This document shows, piece after piece, positions 1 to 5,830 of a DNA stretch of 42,433 nt (its first letter is position 1; each line of letters opens with the position of its first letter). Origin of the DNA: an uncultured bacterium (GTDB taxonomy: Bacteria; Patescibacteriota; Minisyncoccia; Minisyncoccales; UBA5738); NCBI GenBank assembly GCA_903847095.1, contig CAINCQ010000024.1:190618-233050 (forward strand). The letters run 5' to 3'. Under the pieces are notes generated by a model that saw only the letters and a list, made by a program, of their open reading frames with translations, searched no databases and was not told where the DNA came from. The position numbers were made by a program, and so were the translations under genes.

Positions 1-1
1 G

Positions 2-112
2 CTGTTCCTTGACGTTTTGACGAAAATGGCGGGGCGGATCAATTTCGCGAAATTCGCTTTGGTTTTCGCGGCTTTTTGTTTCGCCGGCGTAGCGCTGGAG
101 TTGTTGTTCTAG
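2..112 (+). CDS. 3' end of a membrane protein gene (partial)
   Basis: An open frame runs from the left edge of the window to a TAG at 110-112 and encodes about 36 residues. The last 20 or so residues are strongly hydrophobic (Phe/Ala/Val/Leu rich, ending in Glu-Leu-Leu-Phe), which looks like a C-terminal membrane segment preceded by a short basic stretch. The start and most of the protein lie outside the window, so the family cannot be named. I see no terminator with a clear U tract directly after it. The call rests on the open frame and its hydrophobic, coding-like composition. Confidence 0.5.
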   Translation: MFLDVLTKMAGRINFAKFALVFAAFCFAGVALELLF

Positions 113-178
113 GGCCGTTCTGACGGGTTTTGGCCAAATTTTTGGCGCGAGTTTTTCCCGTTTTAAGATAAATTGCCC

Positions 179-207
179 TTGACTATTCAATTTAACTGAA
201 TTATTTT
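179..207 (+). promoter_or_regulatory. Promoter upstream of the DUF5679 gene
   Basis: TTGACT at 179-184 and TATTTT at 202-207 are separated by 17 bases. Transcription would start near 214, leaving a leader of about 200 bases before the gene at 418. A second hexamer-like GATACT lies slightly downstream and could shift the start. Confidence 0.5.
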
Positions 208-213
208 AGATTA

Positions 214-417
214 AAGATACTTTAAAGGTCGCTTGAACTACTATCGTTAAAAAAAATTCGGGAGGCTTCCTGCCGCGACAGAGCAAAGATTTTTTGCCGC
301 GAATTTGTCCGGCGGACAATGAGTTTGTCCAAAAAACAGACGGTCCAAAGGAATCCTCAATTTAGGATTATCGGCCCAAAGGACCGGTGAGCCTAAAATC
401 AATAAATAAAAATTCAT
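214..417 (+). other. Long structured leader before the DUF5679 gene
   Basis: This is the only stretch of about 300 bases near the left edge without a gene. Local hairpins are visible: TTGTCC/GGACAA at about 313-327 with a three-base loop, AATCCT/AGGATT at about 352-369, and an outer GGTCC/GGACC pair that encloses the second hairpin. An open frame on the minus strand here has no family signature. The region could be an untranslated leader with a regulatory role or a separate small RNA. It matches no riboswitch class that I recognise. Confidence 0.35.
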
Positions 418-597
418 ATGGCAACAACAGGATATTGCGTAAAATGCAAAGCTAAACAAGAAATCAAGAACGAAAAAACCATCGAGATGAAAGGAAAGGG
501 TGGTGTTAAAAGAGCCGCCGTCACCGGAGAGTGCCCGGTTTGCGGAACGAAGATGTTTAGGATCATGGGAAAGGCGAAGCCGGAGGGAGAGGTTTAG
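418..597 (+). CDS. DUF5679 zinc-ribbon protein, 59 aa
   Basis: This small protein starts at an ATG within CATATG and ends at TAG. It has two Cys-X2-Cys pairs (Tyr-Cys-Val-Lys-Cys at residues 6-10 and Cys-Pro-Val-Cys at 39-42) separated by a basic, Lys/Glu-rich stretch, and a Lys-Met-Phe-Arg-Ile motif after the second pair. This arrangement matches DUF5679, a short zinc-ribbon family common in CPR and some Chloroflexi and Actinobacteria. Its function is not established; a nucleic-acid-binding role is inferred from the fold. No Shine-Dalgarno precedes it; the upstream bases are A/T-rich. It appears to be monocistronic, with a palindrome and a strong hairpin downstream. Confidence 0.85.
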   Translation: MATTGYCVKCKAKQEIKNEKTIEMKGKGGVKRAAVTGECPVCGTKMFRIMGKAKPEGEV

Positions 598-629
598 TTA
601 TCCGGGGAGCACAACAAGATATTGCAAAT

Positions 630-649
630 TTTTTAATTCGAATTAAAAA
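630..649. repeat. Perfect 20-base A/T-rich palindrome
   Basis: Two 10-base arms (TTTTTAATTC and GAATTAAAAA) are perfectly complementary with no spacer. The palindrome lies 33 bases after the DUF5679 stop. It could be a weak bidirectional terminator or a protein-binding site. Confidence 0.6.
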
Positions 650-702
650 TCACTTGTAAGAACTCGTTGCGGACTTCAAACGCGATAATTCTTGTGTTTT
701 AA

Positions 703-740
703 GAAACGTCCCCCCGCGAAGGCGGGGGGACGTTTCATTT
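703..740 (+). terminator. Strong hairpin, probable terminator
   Basis: A perfect 15-bp stem (arms 703-717 and 722-736) with a four-base loop is followed by only a short T-poor tail. The GC core with a GAAGG-type turn is nearly repeated at 22931-22947. It separates the DUF5679 gene from the next promoter. Confidence 0.7.
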
Positions 741-749
741 AATCACCAC

Positions 750-777
750 TTTACTCGGAAGTATTTTTTGGTAGAAT
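750..777 (+). promoter_or_regulatory. Extended -10 promoter of the ComEC-like gene
   Basis: TTTACT at 750-755 is followed after 16 bases by TAGAAT at 772-777, with TGG directly upstream as an extended -10. The predicted start of transcription is at about 784-786, which coincides with the ATG at 786. The mRNA would therefore be leaderless, and the upstream in-frame TTG at 768 lies inside the promoter. Confidence 0.6.
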
Positions 778-785
778 CCAGGATT

Positions 786-1673
786 ATGGAAGGGGCATCG
801 AATCAGAAAAAGAAAGGTTGGTTCAAAAAGATCTTTTCCGTAATTTTAGCGGTGACCGTTTTGGTTTGGCTCGCCGTTTTCGATCTGTCGAGCCGGAATA
901 CTCTGCAGGTGGAATTCTTCGATGTGGGTCAAGGCGACTCTTCATTGATAAAAACACCATCGGGCGCGGATATTTTAATCGACGGGGGTCCCAGCCTTGC
1001 TGTTTTACAAGGGCTGGGCGAATCTTTGCCTTTCTGGAAACACGATATCGACCTGATGGTTCTCACTCATCCGGATCACGACCATTTGGCCGGATTGTTG
1101 GAAGTTTTGAAACGGTACCGCGTCAAAAGCATTTTATGGAGCGGTGCGGTTAAGGATACCGCCGAATTCAAGGAGTGGGTCAGGCTGATCGCCGAGGAGC
1201 ATAGCGACATCGAGATCGCCCGGGCCGGAACGCGGATAAACTTTGATCGCGATCCGGGCCACTTTATCGAGGTCTTGTATCCCGAACTGGACCTGTCGGG
1301 CGTCGCGGTAAAGGATACGAACAACAGTTCGGTGGTTTTGAAACTTGTTTACGGTGAAAAAAAATTCTTATTTACGGGTGATATTTACAGCGAGACCGAA
1401 GAGGGATTATCGGGCGGAGATATCGGTTTGGACGCGGATGTTTTGAAGGTGGCGCATCATGGCAGCAAATACTCGGCGTCCGACATTTTTCTGGCTAAAG
1501 TAGATCCCGGCGTGGCCGTGATCTCCGTGGGTCAAAATACTTACGGCCATCCGAGTCCGGAAACCTTGGAGATGCTGGAGAAGTATGATATTAAAGTGTT
1601 GAGGACCGATCTGGCCGGCGATATAACATTCATAACCGACGGCCAAAATTTGAGTTTCAAAACCGAAAAGTAA
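786..1673 (+). CDS. Membrane-anchored ComEC-like metallo-beta-lactamase
   Basis: This 295-residue protein starts with a Lys-rich segment and one membrane helix (about residues 16-34). A metallo-beta-lactamase domain follows: Phe-Asp-Val-Gly-Gln-Gly-Asp near residue 45, Thr-His-Pro-Asp-His-Asp-His near 94-100, Thr-Gly-Asp near 198 and Ala-His-His-Gly-Ser near 223. These motifs match the C-terminal domain of ComEC/Rec2, which in full-length proteins degrades one strand of incoming DNA. The ComEC channel domains are absent here, so this is the stand-alone secreted or membrane-bound version seen in many CPR genomes. A nuclease role outside the cell is inferred. ATG 786 is chosen because the TTG at 768 overlaps the promoter. 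It is followed after 17 bases by an adenylate-kinase-like gene, probably in one transcript. Confidence 0.8.
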   Translation: MEGASNQKKKGWFKKIFSVILAVTVLVWLAVFDLSSRNTLQVEFFDVGQGDSSLIKTPSGADILIDGGPSLAVLQGLGESLPFWKHDIDLMVLTHPDHDHLAGLLEVLKRYRVKSILWSGAVKDTAEFKEWVRLIAEEHSDIEIARAGTRINFDRDPGHFIEVLYPELDLSGVAVKDTNNSSVVLKLVYGEKKFLFTGDIYSETEEGLSGGDIGLDADVLKVAHHGSKYSASDIFLAKVDPGVAVISVGQNTYGHPSPETLEMLEKYDIKVLRTDLAGDITFITDGQNLSFKTEK

Positions 1674-1690
1674 TCCAATAATTATAAATT

Positions 1691-2758
1691 ATGCAATTCC
1701 CAATTTCTAAAACCAAAACGGAAGGTAAGGAAAGAACATTCAACCTTACCGATCCGGTGGAGCGAAACGAATATTTCCATTATAAGGCCGATGAGGAGAT
1801 CGATAAGCTGAAAGACTATGTGCGCGAGAACTCTTTCATTGTTTATCTTTTAGGCAAGAAGAATTCCGGAAAGGGGACTTACTCGAAAATGTTCGCCGAG
1901 ATTATCAACCCTGAAAGGATAGACCATTTTTCCGTCGGCGACATGATCCGCGCGGTGAGCAAGGACATCCAGGACCCGGAAAAAAAAATCGGGATCGAGG
2001 ATTATCTGAAGAAGGAATACCGCGGCTGGGTGCCCGCAGAAGATCTTATCCGCGCTATCGAGGCTCGCGACACAAAAACCCTTCTTCCCACGGAATTGAT
2101 TTTGGCGTTAGTCAAACGGGAAATCGCCAAGCGGCCGAAAAAAACCATCTTCATCGATGGCTTCCCCCGCGAGATGGATCAGGTTTCCTATTCGTTGTTC
2201 TTTCGGGACCTAATCGGTTTCCGCAACGACCAGGATGTTCTGGCTTTCATCGATGTGCCGACCAACGTAATAGAAGAGCGGATCAAGTGGCGCCGGATAT
2301 GTCCTATTTGTAACACGTCGCGCAGTATCAAGCTTCTGCCGACCGCGAAAATCGGATACGACGAGGCGGCCAAGGAATTTTATTTGATCTGCGATAATTC
2401 GAAGTGTTCCGGATATGGTTCGCAAAAACTTGGCCCCAAAGAAGGGGATGAACTCGGCATCGCGCCGTTGAAGGATCGCTTGGAGCTTGACCAAAAGCTG
2501 ATGGAAAAGGCCATGACTTTATACGGTATTCCCAAAGTTTATTTGCGTAACGCCCTTCCGGCGGACACGGCCAAGGATTATGTTGACGATTACGAATTGA
2601 CGCCGGAATTCGATTATACTTGGAATGGAAAAGCCGTGACGGTCAATCAAAAACCTTGGACGGTCAAAGACGATGAAGGTATAACCTCCCACAGCCTGAT
2701 GGCCGCTCCGGTCGTGGTTTCGCTGATCAAACAACTATCTAAAGTACTGGGATTGTAA
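1691..2758 (+). CDS. Adenylate-kinase-like nucleoside monophosphate kinase with zinc lid, 355 aa
   Basis: This is a P-loop kinase with a 50-residue N-terminal extension. The P-loop Gly-Lys-Lys-Asn-Ser-Gly-Lys-Gly-Thr is at 55-63. The AMP-site motif Gly-Asp-Met-Ile-Arg-Ala is at about 83-88 and Ile-Asp-Gly-Phe-Pro-Arg at 155-160. The lid contains Arg-Arg-Ile-Cys-Pro-Ile-Cys at 201-207 and a second Cys pair at 234 and 239, which suggests a zinc-bound lid. At 355 aa it is far longer than standard adenylate kinase (about 215), mainly through the extension, a lid insert and a 50-residue C-terminal tail. Every key substrate residue I can check is present, unlike in the second homologue at 22079. 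It would transfer phosphate from ATP to AMP or another NMP. It is probably co-transcribed with the upstream gene. Confidence 0.75.
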   Translation: MQFPISKTKTEGKERTFNLTDPVERNEYFHYKADEEIDKLKDYVRENSFIVYLLGKKNSGKGTYSKMFAEIINPERIDHFSVGDMIRAVSKDIQDPEKKIGIEDYLKKEYRGWVPAEDLIRAIEARDTKTLLPTELILALVKREIAKRPKKTIFIDGFPREMDQVSYSLFFRDLIGFRNDQDVLAFIDVPTNVIEERIKWRRICPICNTSRSIKLLPTAKIGYDEAAKEFYLICDNSKCSGYGSQKLGPKEGDELGIAPLKDRLELDQKLMEKAMTLYGIPKVYLRNALPADTAKDYVDDYELTPEFDYTWNGKAVTVNQKPWTVKDDEGITSHSLMAAPVVVSLIKQLSKVLGL

Positions 2759-2778
2759 TCGTCAAAAAACTAAAAATT

Positions 2779-2820
2779 CACAACGCTTTCTGCCTGACGG
2801 CAGGAGGCGTTTTGTTGTTT
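2779..2820 (+). terminator. Terminator after the kinase gene
   Basis: An outer AACGC/GCGTT pairing (2782-2786 with 2807-2811) encloses an inner CTGCC/GGCAG stem with a TGAC loop, and a T-rich tail follows. It sits about 20 bases after the stop. Confidence 0.75.
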
Positions 2821-2834
2821 GGCGGAAAAACGGA

Positions 2835-2863
2835 TTGCGATCATTGGTGTTCAATGTTATTAT
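2835..2863 (+). promoter_or_regulatory. Extended -10 promoter of a small membrane protein gene
   Basis: TTGCGA at 2835-2840, a 17-base spacer and TATTAT at 2858-2863 preceded by TGT. The predicted transcript starts near 2870, just ahead of a GAGAGGAGA ribosome binding site at 2877-2885. Confidence 0.6.
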
Positions 2864-2891
2864 TTTCGGAAGTTCGAGAGGAGATGGTTCT

Positions 2892-3197
2892 TTGAAAACA
2901 AGAAAGCGGCTGGTTGAAGAAGCGGTTAAATTGGCGGAGATCGCGGGAAGAACTTTGATTTTTACCGGAAGCGCGATCTGCGACAGTCTTGCTTATTTCG
3001 TGGTTGGCTTAGGGTTGGTACTTATTTTTTTTCTGCACAATCTTCATTCGTGGTTTCCGTATTTTTCGCTTTATACGATTTGGTTCGGAGCGGCCGCGTT
3101 AATTGGAATGGCGGTGTGGGCGATCCAGCCGGGCTCGGGCAGGACGATCGTGCCGTTGGCCGGACGCGTTAGGCACCTTTTAATTCCAAAAAAATAG
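2892..3197 (+). CDS. Small membrane protein, unknown function, 101 aa
   Basis: The frame is open from a TTG at 2835, but that codon lies in the promoter. The TTG at 2892 is preceded by a purine-rich GAGAGGAGA at 2877-2885 and gives a sensible protein, so it is chosen. A basic amphipathic N-terminus (Lys-Thr-Arg-Lys-Arg) leads into three hydrophobic segments at roughly residues 17-45, 52-70 and 75-80, and a basic tail ends in Pro-Lys-Lys. I do not recognise a family. The gene stands alone with its own promoter and terminator. The non-ATG start makes the exact N-terminus uncertain. Confidence 0.55.
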   Translation: MKTRKRLVEEAVKLAEIAGRTLIFTGSAICDSLAYFVVGLGLVLIFFLHNLHSWFPYFSLYTIWFGAAALIGMAVWAIQPGSGRTIVPLAGRVRHLLIPKK

Positions 3198-3198
3198 C

Positions 3199-3222
3199 GC
3201 GGCTTGAATATAGCCGCTTTTT
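3199..3222 (+). terminator. Terminator after the small membrane protein gene
   Basis: A GCGGCT/AGCCGC stem (3199-3204 with 3212-3217) is followed directly by five T. The hairpin begins at the stop codon. Confidence 0.8.
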
Positions 3223-3323
3223 GTTTGTTACAGCGGTTAACGGCGGCTCTCGGATACGCCTTCATCGCGGATGGCTTGCAGCATTTTTATAAGATCGAGC
3301 GTTCAAGGGGAAAAAGCATTGAT

Positions 3324-3349
3324 ACGGCCTGAAAGCCCGCCGTTTTTTA
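3324..3349 (+). terminator. Terminator-like hairpin with no obvious gene before it
   Basis: ACGGC (3324-3328) pairs with GCCGT (3339-3343), followed by a T run. Bases 3223-3323 before it hold no convincing gene; they may be read-through sequence or an unrecognised short RNA. Confidence 0.45.
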
Positions 3350-3361
3350 TTGAAATCGCGG

Positions 3362-3389
3362 TTGACAAAGGGGTTGGCTGGCTTATACT
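3362..3389 (+). promoter_or_regulatory. Strong promoter of the 6S-like RNA
   Basis: A consensus TTGACA at 3362-3367, a 16-base spacer and TATACT at 3384-3389. The expected start, six or seven bases downstream, falls at 3395-3396, exactly where the long closing stem of the predicted RNA begins. No protein gene follows. Confidence 0.75.
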
Positions 3390-3394
3390 TAAAG

Positions 3395-3521
3395 TACCCT
3401 GTTTTGGATAGCAAGTTCCAGAATAACTTTTTTTCGGGAGCCGGATATGCTTGCAATCCTCGGATTGCGGCTTGGGCACCCACCTGGTATTTACCGGACA
3501 CTTGTCTTCCAAGACGGGGTA
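3395..3521 (+). ncRNA. ssrS: Candidate 6S RNA
   Basis: A strong promoter drives a non-coding stretch of about 127 bases that ends before a terminator. The ends pair: 3395-3408 with 3508-3521 forms a 14-bp stem with two G-U pairs, continued by GCAAG/CTTGT (3411-3415 with 3501-3505). An open central region follows. On its 3' side is a small hairpin, CTGGT/ACCGG (3484-3488 with 3493-3497). On its 5' side is GAGCCGGATAT (3438-3448), close to GAGCCGATAT, the template in E. coli 6S RNA where product RNA synthesis starts. A GCAATC/GATTGC hairpin caps the molecule. A closing stem, a bubble with a 3' hairpin and a 5' template are the 6S plan, an RNA that holds the sigma-70 polymerase. Length is short for the family (about 180), so the call is a candidate. 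Confidence 0.55.
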
Positions 3522-3530
3522 TAAAAACAT

Positions 3531-3555
3531 CCGCGCTTCAAGGCGCGGGTTTTTT
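3531..3555 (+). terminator. Terminator of the 6S-like RNA
   Basis: CCGCGC (3531-3536) pairs with GCGCGG (3543-3548) around a six-base loop, followed by G and six T. It begins about 10 bases after the closing stem of the RNA. Confidence 0.85.
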
Positions 3556-3570
3556 CTAAAAACAGCCTTC

Positions 3571-3614
3571 ATTGTAAACAAAAAACTCCGTTTTCGGAGT
3601 TTTTTGTTTGCAAT
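3571..3614. terminator. Large bidirectional terminator between the 6S-like RNA and tRNA-Pro
   Basis: Arms 3571-3590 and 3595-3614 form a 20-bp stem (one G-U) with a TTTT loop. A and T runs lie inside the arms, so both strands can form a terminator. It stops the plus-strand RNA and the minus-strand tRNA transcript. Confidence 0.75.
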
Positions 3615-3654
3615 GAATTTACTCATTAACTCACCACTCATCAACTATCCGCAT

Positions 3655-3725
3655 TCGGGCTGCCGGGAATTGAACCCGGGTCGTACCCACCCCAAGGGTA
3701 TATACTACCGTTGTACTACAGCCCG
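3655..3725 (-). tRNA. tRNA-Pro (anticodon GGG)
   Basis: Read on the minus strand, a full cloverleaf forms. The acceptor stem is CGGGCTG with CAGCCCG, followed by U8 and A9. The four-base D stem has one G-U pair. The anticodon stem TACCC/GGGTA encloses a loop with anticodon GGG, the variable loop has four bases, and the T arm is CCGGG, TTCAATT, CCCGG. The discriminator is A73 and the CCA end is not encoded, so a CCA-adding enzyme is needed. The C1-G72 pair agrees with the bacterial tRNA-Pro identity. It lies downstream of the bL28 gene on the same strand. Confidence 0.92.
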
Positions 3726-3759
3726 CGCTATCAAACGAATATTTCGGTTCATTACGTAA

Positions 3760-3780
3760 CAAACCTGCTTGGCAGGTTTG
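3760..3780 (-). terminator. Hairpin between the bL28 gene and tRNA-Pro
   Basis: CAAACCTGC (3760-3768) pairs perfectly with GCAGGTTTG (3772-3780). On the minus strand it follows the bL28 stop by about 40 bases. It has only a short T-containing tail, so some read-through into the tRNA gene is possible. Confidence 0.5.
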
Positions 3781-3818
3781 GGGCGACGCGAACTAAAAGT
3801 TAGCAAACCGCGTTGTTG

Positions 3819-4016
3819 CTATTTGATTTTGTTTTTCGCGAGGGTTTTGATGCATTTGGCGCAGGCCTTGGTTTTTTCTCCCGAAGGCAACGTCAATGAC
3901 TGCAGATTGGGGTTCTGTTTTCGTTTGCAGGTCGGATTATATTTGGTCGCCCTCAATCTTACTCTCCGCCAAACAATTTTTCCGCGTTTGCCGCAGATTG
4001 TGCATTCTTTAGACAT
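3819..4016 (-). CDS. rpmB: Ribosomal protein bL28
   Basis: The 65-residue product begins Met-Ser-Lys-Glu-Cys-Thr-Ile-Cys-Gly-Lys-Arg, the N-terminal signature of bL28. The usual middle segment, with Arg-Lys-Gln-Asn-Pro-Asn-Leu-Gln, and the C-terminal Lys-Ala-Cys-Ala-Lys-Cys-Ile-Lys-Thr-Leu follow. Two Cys-X2-Cys pairs suggest it is a zinc-binding form. The protein sits in the large subunit near the E site. The ATG follows a short leader with no good Shine-Dalgarno. It is the only ribosomal-protein gene here outside the main cluster and on the minus strand, transcribed toward tRNA-Pro. Confidence 0.88.
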   Translation of the reverse strand: MSKECTICGKRGKIVWRRVRLRATKYNPTCKRKQNPNLQSLTLPSGEKTKACAKCIKTLAKNKIK

Positions 4017-4033
4017 ATCTCTTTTTGCGGATT

Positions 4034-4064
4034 ATTATATCCAGTTTAATCAAAAATTTCGTAA
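4034..4064 (-). promoter_or_regulatory. Probable promoter of the bL28 gene
   Basis: A consensus TATAAT lies on the minus strand at 4034-4039. The only -35-like element (TTACGA, 4059-4064) is 19 bases away and weak. Transcription would start about ten bases before the ATG at 4016. Confidence 0.45.
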
Positions 4065-4145
4065 CGTGTCCATCATAAGACATTTTGGTTAAATTGGCAA
4101 GATGAAGCGATTATGATAGGATTAAAAAGAAACTAAAACAACACA

Positions 4146-4805
4146 ATGACAGGTATTCTAGAGATCATAGCCTTGCTTTTGATTTTACTTTTTTCGGTGG
4201 TCATCCATGAAGTAGCGCATGGCACGGTAGCCAATTGGTTGGGCGATCCGACCGCGAAGTATTCCGGGCGCTTGACGCTCAATCCTTTAAAACACCTTGA
4301 TGTGTTCGGTTCCTTTCTGCTGCCGCTAGGTTTGTTTATAGCCACGCAGGGTCGCATGGTTTTGGGATACGCGAAGCCGGTACCGATAAATCCGACCAAT
4401 TTCCGCGACCAAAAATACGGTTCCGCCAAAGTAGCGGTGGCTGGAGTTGCCGTAAACCTGGTTTTGGCTGTTGTTTTCGGCTTGGCCTTGAGATCCTTGC
4501 TCAGTTTCGGGTTGATCAATCCGGTCGCTTCAACCTTGTATGACATGTTTGCCTATATCGTGGCGATTAATCTTTTGCTGGCCGTTTTTAACCTGATCCC
4601 GCTGCCTCCGCTGGACGGATCGCACATCTTGTTTACTTTTCTGTCATCATCTCAGGATGATTTCAAAGTTTTTTTGCAAAGATATGGCGGGCTGATCCTG
4701 ATATTTTTGCTTTTTTTTCCGATCGGGGGCTTTAGTTTTATGGATTCTTTGCAGAGGATCGTAAGTCTTCTTTTCAAAGGTATAGTCGGAGCGCCGCTTT
4801 TGTGA
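4146..4805 (+). CDS. Site-2-type intramembrane metalloprotease (M50)
   Basis: This 219-residue protein has the M50 zinc site His-Glu-Val-Ala-His at residues 21-25 inside the first membrane segment. The third ligand is in the conserved Asn-Leu-Ile-Pro-Leu-Pro-Pro-Leu-Asp-Gly-Ser-His at about 149-160. Four to five hydrophobic segments match the compact group without PDZ domains (the YwhC/SpoIVFB-like class). Such proteases cut membrane-spanning substrates, often regulators; the substrate here is unknown. The stop is TGA, which shows that UGA is a normal stop in this organism. It is followed by a separate promoter, so it is probably monocistronic. Confidence 0.88.
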   Translation: MTGILEIIALLLILLFSVVIHEVAHGTVANWLGDPTAKYSGRLTLNPLKHLDVFGSFLLPLGLFIATQGRMVLGYAKPVPINPTNFRDQKYGSAKVAVAGVAVNLVLAVVFGLALRSLLSFGLINPVASTLYDMFAYIVAINLLLAVFNLIPLPPLDGSHILFTFLSSSQDDFKVFLQRYGGLILIFLLFFPIGGFSFMDSLQRIVSLLFKGIVGAPLL

Positions 4806-4813
4806 CGCAACCA

Positions 4814-4842
4814 TTGACTAACTACAATTTTTGGTTTATATT
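4814..4842 (+). promoter_or_regulatory. Promoter of the zinc-ribbon gene
   Basis: TTGACT at 4814-4819, a 17-base spacer and TATATT at 4837-4842. Start of transcription is expected near 4849, about 48 bases before the chosen ATG. Confidence 0.65.
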
Positions 4843-4896
4843 TTAAAGGCACTTTAACAATGAGTGCTTTTAAATTATCGAAGGGGGAATTGCTGG

Positions 4897-5586
4897 ATGA
4901 AAAAGATCGAATGCGGTGGTTGCGGCCAAAGAATTTGGGTTAAGGGCCTGGTGGATCCTTGTAATCCGCTGTGCGAGTTTTGCCGCCCTGTTTCGGAAGC
5001 CGAAACTGAGAAGGCAAAGCCGGAGTCAGTTCTACCCGAATTGGAAATAGCCCGCTGTTGCGATTGGTGCGGAGGAACGAGCCGCGTCAAGAACTTAAGG
5101 TCTTATGGCAAGCCGCTTTGCGAGTTTTGCCGCGCGATCTTGAGTGAGGAAAACGCGAAGGCGGGAAAAAATCGGCATCGCGCGAGAAAAAAATTGCCTT
5201 GCATCCGTTGCGGAGAAAGCGAGGGGGTGGTCAAGATACAAGGCAGGGCGGGATATCTTTGCCGGAGACACCGCGTAGAGAGGAGAAGAGAAAATAAGAA
5301 AAAACGGGAAAAGGCTTATTATCGAAAGTACCATACTCCGGAGCGGAAAGCTTTGCGGGCCGCCAAAGTAGTCGATCATTATTGCCAGGTAGTTCTTGGC
5401 GAAAAGGATTTAACGCCGGTTTGTGTTAATTGCGGCAACAGGGAAGACGTTGTGGCGGTGAAGACAAGGCTTGGGATCAGGTTGCTTTGCGCTGATTGCC
5501 GTGGCCAGCTTTACGAAAGGCCGAGGAAAAGAAGCAAAATCGCGGAGACGCGGAGCGAAGAAAAAACGGCGAATGATCGGGTCTGA
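4897..5586 (+). CDS. Four-zinc-ribbon protein, unknown function, 229 aa
   Basis: The ATG at 4897 is preceded by AGGGGGA at about 4882-4888, a strong Shine-Dalgarno, and is chosen over the upstream GTG at 4864. Four metal-binding modules are visible: Cys6/Cys9 with Cys26/Cys29; Cys55/Cys58 with Cys75/Cys78; Cys102/Cys105 with Cys122/His125; and Cys176/Cys179 with Cys198/Cys201. Modules 1 and 2 share a Pro-Leu-Cys-Glu-Phe-Cys-Arg block, so they look duplicated. A basic region (about 126-160, many Arg, Lys and Tyr) links modules 3 and 4, and the tail is charged. A nucleic-acid-binding role is inferred only from the composition. I do not recognise a named family. It has its own promoter and terminator. 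Confidence 0.65.
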   Translation: MKKIECGGCGQRIWVKGLVDPCNPLCEFCRPVSEAETEKAKPESVLPELEIARCCDWCGGTSRVKNLRSYGKPLCEFCRAILSEENAKAGKNRHRARKKLPCIRCGESEGVVKIQGRAGYLCRRHRVERRRENKKKREKAYYRKYHTPERKALRAAKVVDHYCQVVLGEKDLTPVCVNCGNREDVVAVKTRLGIRLLCADCRGQLYERPRKRSKIAETRSEEKTANDRV

Positions 5587-5602
5587 TTGATCCGATTTTT
5601 TT
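5576..5602 (+). terminator. Terminator overlapping the end of the zinc-ribbon gene
   Basis: ATCGG (5576-5580) pairs with CCGAT (5592-5596), followed by a run of T to 5602. The stop codon lies in the loop. Confidence 0.65.
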
Positions 5603-5712
5603 GTCCGAGGCCTGATCCCGCTAGACACCGTTTGTTTCCGGAAAACGGGACACCGTAAAGGGTAAAATGGGACAGGCTTCTAACGGCGGCCAACTTTGGC
5701 AGCGGGACGGTG

Positions 5713-5741
5713 TTGACATTCTTTCTTTTTTTTGGTACATT
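5713..5741 (+). promoter_or_regulatory. Promoter of the str operon
   Basis: A consensus TTGACA at 5713-5718, a 17-base spacer and TACATT at 5736-5741 with TGG directly before it. It starts a leader of about 85 bases before rpsL. Bases 5603-5712 hold no gene that I can support. Confidence 0.7.
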
Positions 5742-5830
5742 TTTGTTGAGCACAAAATGTTCAATTATTTTTTTTGTTTCGGTCATTCGAAAGAAAGAAA
5801 AAATTCTAATAATTTTTCATTGCAACGACC

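Noticed and set aside
247-459. A 70-codon minus-strand frame over the DUF5679 leader
   Set aside because: It overlaps the start of the DUF5679 gene on the other strand, has no ribosome binding site and no recognisable motif.
3451-3759. Plus-strand frames across the 6S-like RNA and tRNA-Pro region
   Set aside because: They cross a terminator, a 20-bp palindrome and a tRNA gene, so they cannot be real coding regions.
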